NCBI GenBank assembly: GCA_963678215.1
Contig: OY782758.1
Span: forward strand, 434,001-498,000
DNA length: 64,000 bases
Source of the DNA: Thiobius zoothamnicola
GTDB taxonomy: Bacteria; Pseudomonadota; Gammaproteobacteria; Chromatiales; Chromatiaceae
Direction of reading: 5' to 3'
The position numbers and the translations under genes are program-made. A model generated the notes under the pieces. It was given only the letters and a program-made list of their open reading frames with translations, was not told the origin of the DNA and made no database searches. Numbering within the stretch: position 1 is the stretch's first letter; the number at the start of each line of letters is the position of its first letter. Positions 34,863 through 42,733 of the stretch are shown here, piece by piece.

Positions 34863-36725
34863 ATGAATCCTATTGATTTTGGTAAACACCGTGGCCCGGT
34901 GACTGGTAGTTGCTTCATTCCAGGCGAGCATCGCATTCTCACTTCTGGTTATGATTCTGCGGTTGGGGTGTTTGATTTCGACGATAACACGGTAAAAATC
35001 CTCGGTTATCACAATCATCTGGCTAATGCCGTTTCAGTGAGCGCTGATGGTGGTTTGGCCGCTTCTTGTTCTTCTGATTACACCATTGGCATCTGGAATT
35101 TGCGCGACTATTCGCCGGTCAGTTTGCTGAAAGGCCATGAGGATGATGTCGAATCCTTTGATTTCGTGAGTGAAACCATCGGCGTTTCCGCCTCCCGCGA
35201 TCATACGCTGATTATTTGGGATATCCCGTCCGGCCAGATATTGCGGCGTTTACGTGGGCATCAAAAGGATGTGTTGGCGGCAGCCTGTCATGCAGGCAAT
35301 ATTTATTCTGCCGGTGACGACATGACCTTAAGAAAGTGGGATCTTGACACCGGTGATTTATTGCAGACCTGGGGGCCGTTTGACAACGAAACCGATACCG
35401 TCGCTGTGGATCCCGTGCATGGCTTCGCTGTGTTGGGTTGTGATGATGGTTGCATTCGGGTGTTTGACATTGAGCAAGAAGCCATGGTTCAGGTGATTGA
35501 GGCTCATCAGTCAGGCATCAAGAAAGTGGCTATCTCACCAGCGAATGGCGATATTCTTTCGGCGGCGTATGACCAGCGCCTTTTAGTGTGGGATCCAGAA
35601 ACATTCCAGCTTAAAACAGAGATGCAATATATCCCTGGTACTTGGGAGCGCTCAATTGCCTGGTCTGCGGATGGAAAGATGATTTCCGCCGGAACCTTTG
35701 ATGGTACGGTCCTGGTTTGGGATACGCTCACTGGCCAATTATCGCATCGGCTGGGTGGGCAGGGTTCATCCGGTAATGCGTGTTTCAATGATGTCGCTGC
35801 TACCGCCGATAATGTGTTCACCACGGTGAGTGATGACGGCATTTTGCGCTTAGGCGAGTTTTCTCAACCTGACCCTCGTTGGATTCAAGCAGTTGAACCC
35901 GCTTCTGGCAGAATGTTGATGAATGCGGTGACGCTGGATACGGAAAGTCAACTGGTGGTTGGTGGAGCGCATAACCGGAAGTTGCACATTTACGACCTGG
36001 GTGACGGGTGTTTGTCCAACGAACGGGAGGTCGCGCTCAATGAAGGGCCGGTAAATAGCGTGCGTATTTCCCGTTCGCCAACTGCCAAAGGACAAATTTT
36101 CGCCGCGTGCTACAGCGGCGCTATTGTGAAGGTGGATGCTTCTGGCACCGTGTTGGATAAAATCCGGGTGCATGACGGTGCTGTCAAAGCATTAAGGCTG
36201 CACCCCACAAAACCAGTCGGGCTGAGTTGTGGGGCTGACGGTATTCTGGTTTCTTGGAATTATGATGGTGATATGTTGCGTGAGTACAAGGCGCATGATG
36301 CCATTATCAACGATTTGGATCTGAATCCGGCGGGTACGATGGTGGCGTCTGTATCACGTGATTTCAGTCTGAAAGTACACGATATTGAGACAGGGAAACG
36401 TCTGCATACCCTGATGATCGGCAATAAATCGCTAAAATCTGTTTGCTTCTGGGATGATGATACCGTCGTGATTGGCGATTACTGGGGCGGCATGATCAAG
36501 GTTGATTTGCAGCAGCAGCGTTATGAACGCTATGAAGTGGCGCGCAATGGCTTAAGCGCTATCACTCATATGGGTTCGCATGTGCTGGGGGTTTCTTATG
36601 ATGGCATCGCGCTAATGATGCGTCCAGATGATATGAAGGTCATCGCCACTTTACGTGCCATGGATCAGCGTCTCGACGATGAGCGGATTGTTAAGCTTTG
36701 GCGGCAGGAAGCATGGTCGAAATAA
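34863..36725 (+). CDS. WD40 beta-propeller protein heading a putative biosynthetic operon
   Basis: A 620-residue cytoplasmic protein made almost entirely of WD40 repeats. At least 12 repeat units are visible through recurring D-x-x-(I/V)-(I/V/R)-(I/V)-W-(D/N) strands (IGIWNLRD, LIIWDIPSG, LRKWDLDTG, LLVWDPET, VLVWDTLTG, LVSWNYDGD), enough for two propellers. No signal peptide or catalytic motif is present, so a scaffold role is likely. The start is ATG 34863 after AAAGGTG; GTG 34854 is an alternative. It is followed after 131 bases by a GTP cyclohydrolase II gene. The same neighbour pair (ToxC WD-repeat, ToxB GTP cyclohydrolase II) occurs in toxoflavin synthesis, as I remember it. The 200 bases upstream, after the IS, hold no other gene. 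Confidence 0.85.
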   Translation: MNPIDFGKHRGPVTGSCFIPGEHRILTSGYDSAVGVFDFDDNTVKILGYHNHLANAVSVSADGGLAASCSSDYTIGIWNLRDYSPVSLLKGHEDDVESFDFVSETIGVSASRDHTLIIWDIPSGQILRRLRGHQKDVLAAACHAGNIYSAGDDMTLRKWDLDTGDLLQTWGPFDNETDTVAVDPVHGFAVLGCDDGCIRVFDIEQEAMVQVIEAHQSGIKKVAISPANGDILSAAYDQRLLVWDPETFQLKTEMQYIPGTWERSIAWSADGKMISAGTFDGTVLVWDTLTGQLSHRLGGQGSSGNACFNDVAATADNVFTTVSDDGILRLGEFSQPDPRWIQAVEPASGRMLMNAVTLDTESQLVVGGAHNRKLHIYDLGDGCLSNEREVALNEGPVNSVRISRSPTAKGQIFAACYSGAIVKVDASGTVLDKIRVHDGAVKALRLHPTKPVGLSCGADGILVSWNYDGDMLREYKAHDAIINDLDLNPAGTMVASVSRDFSLKVHDIETGKRLHTLMIGNKSLKSVCFWDDDTVVIGDYWGGMIKVDLQQQRYERYEVARNGLSAITHMGSHVLGVSYDGIALMMRPDDMKVIATLRAMDQRLDDERIVKLWRQEAWSK

Positions 36726-36856
36726 TAGTGGCCAAAGGTGCTGCTCAACGATAATCATGTTTGTTCTGGTCGGAATGGCTGTCCAGCACGGCCAGGACTT
36801 TTATCACAGATTAAGACTTAATCGGTGTCTCCGAAAGTGTTACAAGGATTATTAAG

Positions 36857-38068
36857 ATGTTAGATCACTGGGATGATTTTCGTGAAAAGGTCGGGTGTTT
36901 CGCTGCAGGTAAGCCATTAGTCTTGTGGCGGAACAGAGAGCCAAACAATTTGGCTTATATCATCTTGGCCGCCAAGGCTACCAATGTCCGTGATATTGAA
37001 TTTTTAATGCGGCATAGCGTGGGCGAAATTTGTATTGCGGCTTCCAGAGAGCGTTTGGAGGCCTTGCGTTTGCCGATCGTTAAAACAGTTGAAACCAGTT
37101 TTAACCTTGTTCCCCCTCAAGGCATCAGCGACCTTGCGCCGACCCATTCCCTAACCCGGTCTTCCGCCAAACAACTGCGCTCTATGATCCGGGATCTGGC
37201 GGATCCTTTTACCGAACCTGATGATCTGGAATTGGATGACATTTTATTCATCCAAGGCGCAAAGTGGGGTGGAGTGCAAACCCTGCCAGGGCCGGTTGAA
37301 GCGGTTGTGGATATGTGTCGTCTGGCTGGACATATCCCGGTTGGCGTGATTGGCCGTTTGGCCCCTGAGGGTGGAGCGACCCGGGAGTGGGCGGAGGCAT
37401 TCGCACAGCGGCATGCGCTTCCCTTGCTTGAGATTGAAGAGCTTACTGAACGCCGACGTCAACATCATGCAGAGCCAGCGCATGTCGCCAGAGAGGTGCG
37501 TCTGCCAACCAAGTTTGGCCAGTTCCGCATGCATTTATTTGAAGATCACCTGACGGGCCAACAGCATGTGGCGATGGTCAAGGGCGAGGTTCAGGATAAC
37601 GGTCCGGTCTTAGTGCGGCTGCATTCCGAATGTTTAACCGGTGACATCTTCGGCAGCCATAAATGTGATTGCGGTCCTCAGTTGGAATTGGCCTTGCAAA
37701 GAATTAATGAATCCGGCCATGGCGTTTTGTTGTATTTACGCCAGGAAGGGCGGGGCATCGGCCTGGAAAACAAACTCAGGGCTTATACGTTGCAAGATCA
37801 AGGCTACGATACGGTGGATGCCAACTTGCATTTGGGGTTACCTGCCGAGTTACGGGATTACCGTCCCGCTGCGATGATGCTGCGGGAGTTAGGGATTGGC
37901 GAAGTCAATTTGCTGACCAATAATCCGGCGAAAATTTCTGGGCTGACTGATAATGGCATTGCGGTTAAAGAGCGGGTTTCTTTGGCTGCCGATCTGCATG
38001 AAGAGAATACGGGTTATCTGAAAACGAAAATCCGCAGAATGAACCATAAGTTAATTATCCCTGACTGA
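36857..38068 (+). CDS. RibBA-like protein: degenerate DHBP synthase fused to intact GTP cyclohydrolase II
   Basis: A 403-residue fusion. Residues 15-200 follow the DHBP-synthase fold but have lost catalysis. The acidic DREDEGD-type loop reads NREPNNLA (26-33), and the metal-binding His of GHTEA is replaced (GPVEA, 145-149). Residues 213-395 are an intact GTP cyclohydrolase II: zinc Cys259, Cys270 and Cys272 (CLTGDIFGSHKCDC), RQEGRGIGL (295-303), DANLHLGLPAELRDY and LLTNNPAKI. It should open GTP to 2,5-diamino-6-ribosylamino-pyrimidinone phosphate but cannot make the riboflavin four-carbon unit. Therefore a role outside normal riboflavin synthesis is likely. AAGGA lies 9 bases before the ATG. 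It belongs to the operon started by the WD40 gene. Confidence 0.85.
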   Translation: MLDHWDDFREKVGCFAAGKPLVLWRNREPNNLAYIILAAKATNVRDIEFLMRHSVGEICIAASRERLEALRLPIVKTVETSFNLVPPQGISDLAPTHSLTRSSAKQLRSMIRDLADPFTEPDDLELDDILFIQGAKWGGVQTLPGPVEAVVDMCRLAGHIPVGVIGRLAPEGGATREWAEAFAQRHALPLLEIEELTERRRQHHAEPAHVAREVRLPTKFGQFRMHLFEDHLTGQQHVAMVKGEVQDNGPVLVRLHSECLTGDIFGSHKCDCGPQLELALQRINESGHGVLLYLRQEGRGIGLENKLRAYTLQDQGYDTVDANLHLGLPAELRDYRPAAMMLRELGIGEVNLLTNNPAKISGLTDNGIAVKERVSLAADLHEENTGYLKTKIRRMNHKLIIPD

Positions 38069-38105
38069 GTTTGTCCGCCAATTTTTCTGTATTTGGAGTT
38101 TCAGC

Positions 38106-39104
38106 ATGGAAAATCCTTCGATTGTTTTACAAGGCGTGGAACGTATTGAAGTGGAGGGTAGCGCTATCCCTAAACCGTCATCGGGTGAGGTGGTCGTGAA
38201 AACGATTCGATCACTGATCAGCGGCGGCACGGAAATGACCCTCTATGAAGGGAAAGCAGAGAACCCTGAGTGGGCCAACCTCACAACCTATCCGCGTTTT
38301 ATGGGATATTCCAATGTCGGCGAAGTGGTTGAGGTCGGCGAAGGGGTCGATCCGTGTTGGGTCGGGCGTCGCGTGCATAGTCATGGTGCGCACCGGGCTT
38401 ATACAACGGCTCCCGCGCACAGCATGCGTGAGCTTCCTGATTCGGTGTTGGATGAGCATGGTTGTTTCACCACATTGGCGAAAGTCGCTATGAACGGGTT
38501 GCGTCGTGGCCAAGTGACCTGGGGGGAGAGCGTCGGTATTTTTGGTTTGGGGATTATTGGGCAGCTTGCCGCGCGTCTTTGCCTGATTGTGGGTGCGCGC
38601 CCGGTTTTTGTGATTGAGCCTTCGGAGTTCCGGCGCAGCTTATTGCCTGATGATGCGCGTATGCAGGTGTTATCAGGAGCGCAGGAGGATTTATCCGAGT
38701 ACATCCAACAGCACAACCAAGGTCGTAAACTGGATGTCGTGCTTGAAATTACCGGCAACCCCGCGGTGATTCCGAGTGAACCTTTGTTGCTGCGGGAACA
38801 GGGACGTTTTGTCATGGTCAGCAGCCCACGAGGCGCCAGTTTATTTGATTTCCATGATCTATGTAACCGCCACAGTTTGACCATTATTGGCTCTCATGGT
38901 TTTTCCCATCCTCAGCCGGGTTGGAACGGCGCTCCCTGGACGTCCGGACGGCATGGCGAGTTGTTTCTCCGCTTGTTGGCGACGGGGGAAGTGGATGTAG
39001 GGCCGCTGGTTTCGCGCCGCTTCTCGTACCGGGATGCCACTGACGCCTATGCTTATTTATCAGCTAACCGGGCGGATACGCTAGGCATTATTCTGGAGTG
39101 GTGA
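38106..39104 (+). CDS. Zinc-independent MDR-type alcohol dehydrogenase/oxidoreductase
   Basis: A medium-chain dehydrogenase/reductase of 332 residues. It has an N-terminal GroES-like domain (SGEVVVKTIRSLISGGTEM, GYSNVGEVVEVGEGV) and a Rossmann domain with GIFGLGIIGQLAARL (about 144-158). The structural-zinc cysteine cluster is absent, and the catalytic-zinc Cys position reads Ser or Gly (ISGGTE). It resembles the BchC-like and threonine-dehydrogenase-like MDRs used in secondary metabolism. The substrate is unknown; it may oxidise or reduce a sugar or alcohol group on the pathway intermediate. It follows the GTP cyclohydrolase gene by 37 bases. Confidence 0.8.
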   Translation: MENPSIVLQGVERIEVEGSAIPKPSSGEVVVKTIRSLISGGTEMTLYEGKAENPEWANLTTYPRFMGYSNVGEVVEVGEGVDPCWVGRRVHSHGAHRAYTTAPAHSMRELPDSVLDEHGCFTTLAKVAMNGLRRGQVTWGESVGIFGLGIIGQLAARLCLIVGARPVFVIEPSEFRRSLLPDDARMQVLSGAQEDLSEYIQQHNQGRKLDVVLEITGNPAVIPSEPLLLREQGRFVMVSSPRGASLFDFHDLCNRHSLTIIGSHGFSHPQPGWNGAPWTSGRHGELFLRLLATGEVDVGPLVSRRFSYRDATDAYAYLSANRADTLGIILEW

Positions 39105-39110
39105 TTGCTA

Positions 39111-39878
39111 ATGTCTCATGATGAGTCCATGGAAGTGACGCGCTTTGCTGTGTATGCAGCCCCTCGGACAGGCAGTAATTGGTTGTGCAGTTTGCTGGAT
39201 TCGCACCCGGAAATTTTGTGTCACCATGAAATTTTCAACCCTGATAAGATTCTTTATTCGATCCCATTGAGAAGCCAGGATTTCTCCTTGGGAACTTTAG
39301 CGGAACGTGATCACGCGCCGATGCTTTTTTTGGATAAAGTCTGGAATACCCCAATGGGGCATCAGTTTATTGGGATAAAGCTCAATCGTGGCCAAAATCA
39401 TCGGATTTTCAATCAGGTGTTGCGTGACTCACCCGTTAAAAAAATCATTTTACGTCGCCGAAATCGCATATTGGCTTATGTCTCTGAACAAATCGCCACT
39501 CAAACCGGCAGGTGGGAGCACTATGCCTGGTCTGAAGATGCGCGAATCACGCAAAAGGTTACCGTGAATGTGGATGACCTGATGTGTTATGCCAAAGATA
39601 ACGGGGATTATTATAAGAAGATCATTGAGATATTAGCCGGGACAGGCCAGGAATATCTTGAAACTTACTATGAAGAGCTGGACAGACAGGTTGAAAGGCA
39701 GCGGATTCTGGCTTATATCGGGGTTGATCAGATAACACAACCCTTGGAAACCTTGACGAAAAAACAAGGTGGCACGCCATTACAGGAACGGATTATGAAT
39801 CTTGCGGAGTTGCAGGATGAGTTACATGGAACCATTTTGGAAATGGAGTTAGAGTCGGCGCTCGGAACTTATATTTAG
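39111..39878 (+). CDS. Sulfotransferase (Stf0-like)
   Basis: A 255-residue cytosolic enzyme that likely moves sulfate from PAPS to a small molecule. The 5'-phosphosulfate-binding loop APRTGSNWLCSLLDSHP (from residue 17) is clear. The 3'-phosphate site seems to be LRDSPVKKIILRRRNRILAYVSE with conserved Arg and Ser. ATG 39111 lies 6 bases after the preceding stop, with GGAG upstream. Its presence suggests the end product is sulfated, or that sulfation is a protecting or activating step. A lipid or sugar acceptor is possible too. Confidence 0.8.
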   Translation: MSHDESMEVTRFAVYAAPRTGSNWLCSLLDSHPEILCHHEIFNPDKILYSIPLRSQDFSLGTLAERDHAPMLFLDKVWNTPMGHQFIGIKLNRGQNHRIFNQVLRDSPVKKIILRRRNRILAYVSEQIATQTGRWEHYAWSEDARITQKVTVNVDDLMCYAKDNGDYYKKIIEILAGTGQEYLETYYEELDRQVERQRILAYIGVDQITQPLETLTKKQGGTPLQERIMNLAELQDELHGTILEMELESALGTYI

Positions 39879-39899
39879 GGCGTGGGCTATGGATTCTGG

Positions 39900-39917
39900 A
39901 CCACCTTCTCAGGTGGT
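39900..39917 (+). other. Intercistronic hairpin in the putative biosynthetic operon
   Basis: ACCACCT and AGGTGGT pair around TCTC, directly after the sulfotransferase gene. No T tract follows, so it is more likely an mRNA-stability or processing element than a terminator. Confidence 0.4.
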
Positions 39918-39975
39918 GGCGCTAAGGGCGACCAGAAGCTTTGGAGTAGGTGACTTTTATCAATAGGAGTGTTTT

Positions 39976-41067
39976 ATGAATGAGAATGCCCTGCGGGATT
40001 TTATGGATCCTGTTTTTTCCGCACTGCAAAAATCGGATGCAGGCCCTTTAATCAATGTAATGTCAGATGATGTCGATTATTTTGTTGATTGGAAAGGGGA
40101 GGGAGTCTTTGAAGGTGGCCAGCACCATGGACGGAAGCATTATTCCGGCAAAAAGGGAGCCACAGATTTTTTCAAAGGACTCTTTGATACTCAGAAAATC
40201 AAAGCCTGGACGCCGCAGCACTACATCAGTAATGACTATGAGTCCTATATTATCGGACGCGTCGAATGGGCAATGACTGGCGATGACAAGGCATACGCCA
40301 GCGATTGGGTGTTACGGCTTGTTTTTGCCGGGGACAAAGCCCAGAAAGTCCGTTTGCTGACTTTGCCGGATGGCCATATCGACACTTTCATTCCCAATCA
40401 CGCGGAAGATTTTTACCTGACCACCGAGAACATTGACAAAATCGTCAATGATTTCCAGCGCCTCTATTTTGATGCCTATTTGTTGGGTAAGACTTGGTCG
40501 GAAGCCTATTGGAATGGCATTCCTATTTTCAAAAATCCGGCTGATTTATGGGTTTATCAGGAACTTATTTATGACCTGAAACCGGATTTCATTATTGAAA
40601 CCGGCACCTGCGCTGGCGGCAGTGCGCATTATCTGGCTTCCATGTGCGAGCTATTCGGCAAAGGCCAAGTGATTACGATTGATTTGATCAAGCACCTTAA
40701 GGGGCAGCCGGCGCATGATCGTCTGACCTATTTGGTGGGTTCTTCCACTTCGCAAGCCATTGATGATCAATTGAAAACGATGATTCCTGAAGGTTCGACA
40801 GTCATGGTTGTGCTGGATTCCGATCATCGTGGGCCGCATGTGTTGGATGAATTGCGTCTTTACGCAAAATTCGTCACGCCTGGCAGTTACATGATTGTTG
40901 AAGACTCTTATCTCAATGGTCGTCCGGCCAAACCAAACTTTGGTCCTGGCCCTGCGGAAGCCATTGAACAGTTTCTTGAAGAAACTGATGAGTTTTATGT
41001 CGATCGTGAGAAGGAAAAATTCCTGTCAACCTTTAATCCAGGCGGTTATCTGCGCAAGAAGGGTTAA
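39976..41067 (+). CDS. NTF2/SnoaL-like domain fused to CmcI-family methyltransferase
   Basis: A 363-residue fusion. Residues 1-140 read as an NTF2/SnoaL-like cone (FSALQKSDAGPLINVMSDDVDYFVDWKG, WVLRLVFAGDKAQKVRLL), the fold of many pathway cyclases and isomerases. Residues 160-360 belong to the CmcI (cephalosporin hydroxylase/rhamnosyl O-methyltransferase) group: WNGIPIFKNPADLWVYQELI, SAM motif FIIETGTCAGGSAHYLA (208-222), ITIDL, the metal-binding VLDSDH near 272-278 and VEDSYLNG. An AGGAG lies 6 bases before ATG 39976. The two halves may act in sequence on the same intermediate. No end product is known. Confidence 0.8.
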   Translation: MNENALRDFMDPVFSALQKSDAGPLINVMSDDVDYFVDWKGEGVFEGGQHHGRKHYSGKKGATDFFKGLFDTQKIKAWTPQHYISNDYESYIIGRVEWAMTGDDKAYASDWVLRLVFAGDKAQKVRLLTLPDGHIDTFIPNHAEDFYLTTENIDKIVNDFQRLYFDAYLLGKTWSEAYWNGIPIFKNPADLWVYQELIYDLKPDFIIETGTCAGGSAHYLASMCELFGKGQVITIDLIKHLKGQPAHDRLTYLVGSSTSQAIDDQLKTMIPEGSTVMVVLDSDHRGPHVLDELRLYAKFVTPGSYMIVEDSYLNGRPAKPNFGPGPAEAIEQFLEETDEFYVDREKEKFLSTFNPGGYLRKKG

Positions 41068-41194
41068 AAACATACGGCAGCGGCGCGTATCGTCAGATAT
41101 GGCGATGTGCGCCGGATGATTGAATCGAGATATTTGTACGCCAACCTTATCAAGGTATGGCGTTACCCAGAAAGGATTGAAGGAGAGCAGACTG

Positions 41195-42262
41195 ATGCAG
41201 GTTTCAGCACTTCGTATGGAAGCCGTCATTGCTGATTTTCGTTTCGCCGCGACGCATTTGTTCAAGGATTCATTGCTTTATCGACATTTGAGTCAGTGCA
41301 TCATTGAAGATCCTCAGCTTTTGCAACTGGCTGCTCATGCCAAACCCGAGCAGCCGCCGGTATTGATGTTGTTCGCCGCCGTACGTTATTTGCTGCTGAA
41401 AGGGGTAGATCATCCTTTGAAGGCGGCTTATCAGGATTCCACCACAGGTCAACCCATGCCGGATCTGTTTCCGGCATTCCGGGATTTTTGTCAGCAAAAT
41501 GATTCCGCTTTACAGGCTGTGATCGCCAAGGGGCAAGTGCAAACCAATGAGGTTGGCAGATCGGTATACCTGCGTCTGGCGATGGATTGGGTTTCGCGCG
41601 AGGTTGCGCCTGAACGCGTCAGCCTGCTGGATCTGGGAGCTTGCGCCGGGCTTAATTTGATCTGGGATCATTACGGCATACAGTTTACCCGGGATGATGA
41701 AAAAGTGGTGCTGGCTGGTGATGTCAACAGCCCAGTGCGGATTCCTTGTCGTTTAACCGGAAGCCCGATACCGAGAGAACTGGGTGAAGTGGCCGAATTA
41801 ACACCTGAAGCGCGAGTGGGGTTGGAATTAACCCCGCCTGACTTGGATGACCCCGACCAAGTGCGCTGGTTGCAGTCCTTTGTCTGGGCGGATCATTCTG
41901 AGCGGGATAACCGTTTTTTAAAGGCGGTTGAGATGTTGCAGCAGGTGGATGTGCAGGTTCAGGCGGCCAATGTTGTGGAAAAACTGTATCCGGTTGGCGC
42001 AGCGATGGTGTCTGATACCTTATTGTGCGTCACACATACTTTCTTGGTCAGCCAATTGCCGCCAGCAAGCCAACAAGCATTGGATCAACAATTCGATCAA
42101 CTCGCCCAGAAAAGGGATTTGATACGTATTGGAGTGGAGCCGCAAGGCGATGGTTTTTTACTCAGCGGCCAACGCTGGGAAAATGGGCATTCTCAAGGTT
42201 GGCAGCCGTTGGCCTGGGGGCATCCGCATGGTGTTTGGGTGAAATGGGTGCATGAATCCTAG
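41195..42262 (+). CDS. DUF2332 family protein, methyltransferase-like
   Basis: A 355-residue cytoplasmic protein of the uncharacterised DUF2332 group. It has a SAM-motif-like VSLLDLGACAGLNLIWDHYG (about 141-160) and a C-terminal HPHGVWVKW, typical of the family. Its biochemical role is not established. The start is ATG 41195 with AAGGAGA at 9 bases; longer in-frame starts lack a ribosome-binding site. A 127-base gap with a weak GGCGC/GCGCC hairpin separates it from the CmcI fusion, so it may begin a new transcript or belong to the same operon. Confidence 0.75.
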   Translation: MQVSALRMEAVIADFRFAATHLFKDSLLYRHLSQCIIEDPQLLQLAAHAKPEQPPVLMLFAAVRYLLLKGVDHPLKAAYQDSTTGQPMPDLFPAFRDFCQQNDSALQAVIAKGQVQTNEVGRSVYLRLAMDWVSREVAPERVSLLDLGACAGLNLIWDHYGIQFTRDDEKVVLAGDVNSPVRIPCRLTGSPIPRELGEVAELTPEARVGLELTPPDLDDPDQVRWLQSFVWADHSERDNRFLKAVEMLQQVDVQVQAANVVEKLYPVGAAMVSDTLLCVTHTFLVSQLPPASQQALDQQFDQLAQKRDLIRIGVEPQGDGFLLSGQRWENGHSQGWQPLAWGHPHGVWVKWVHES

Positions 42263-42295
42263 TCATCGTCGTCGGCAGCATAATGGAAGCGGTGG

Positions 42296-42712
42296 ATGAA
42301 AAATGATATCGGCTTCACGCATGTGGCGTTGCAGGCGAAAGATATTGACGCCAGTATCGTGTTTTACCGTCAATATGCCGATATGCATGTCGTACATGAA
42401 CGCGTGGATGCCTCGACAGGGTATCGGGTTGTCTGGTTGTCTGACAAGATGCGGCCCTTTGTTTTGGTGTTGGCGCAATCTGATAATCCTGCGCTGGTGC
42501 TGCGGCCATTCGCCCATTTGGGGGTGGGGTGCGTGAGTCGATCTGAAGTGGACCGGCGGTGCGAGCAAGCCAGACAGGAAGGCATACTGATTCAAGAACC
42601 GATTGACTCAGGGCATCCGGTTGGTTATTGGGCATTTATCCGCGACCCGGATGGCCACACCTTGGAATTGTCGTTTGGTCAGGAAATTGGGATCTTGGTC
42701 GATGTGGATTGA
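42296..42712 (+). CDS. VOC (glyoxalase/bleomycin-resistance) superfamily protein
   Basis: A 138-residue single VOC unit with two beta-alpha-beta modules. Candidate metal ligands are His9 (GFTHVALQ), His75 region (FAHLGVG) and Glu in HTLELSFG. Members isomerise, open rings, or bind and disarm toxic small molecules. Toxoflavin lyase of Paenibacillus is also a VOC enzyme. In this setting it could be a self-resistance or tailoring enzyme, which is inference. It lies 33 bases after the DUF2332 gene and 21 before the ATPase gene. Confidence 0.8.
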   Translation: MKNDIGFTHVALQAKDIDASIVFYRQYADMHVVHERVDASTGYRVVWLSDKMRPFVLVLAQSDNPALVLRPFAHLGVGCVSRSEVDRRCEQARQEGILIQEPIDSGHPVGYWAFIRDPDGHTLELSFGQEIGILVDVD

Positions 42713-42733
42713 GGTTTTACAGGAGAACTGCTT

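Noticed and set aside
36857..38068. Ordinary riboflavin gene ribBA
   Set aside because: The DHBP-synthase half lacks its catalytic acids and His, and no other riboflavin genes are adjacent.
42315..42635. Minus-strand frames antisense to the VOC gene
   Set aside because: Shadows of a gene with clear VOC motifs and a tight operon position.
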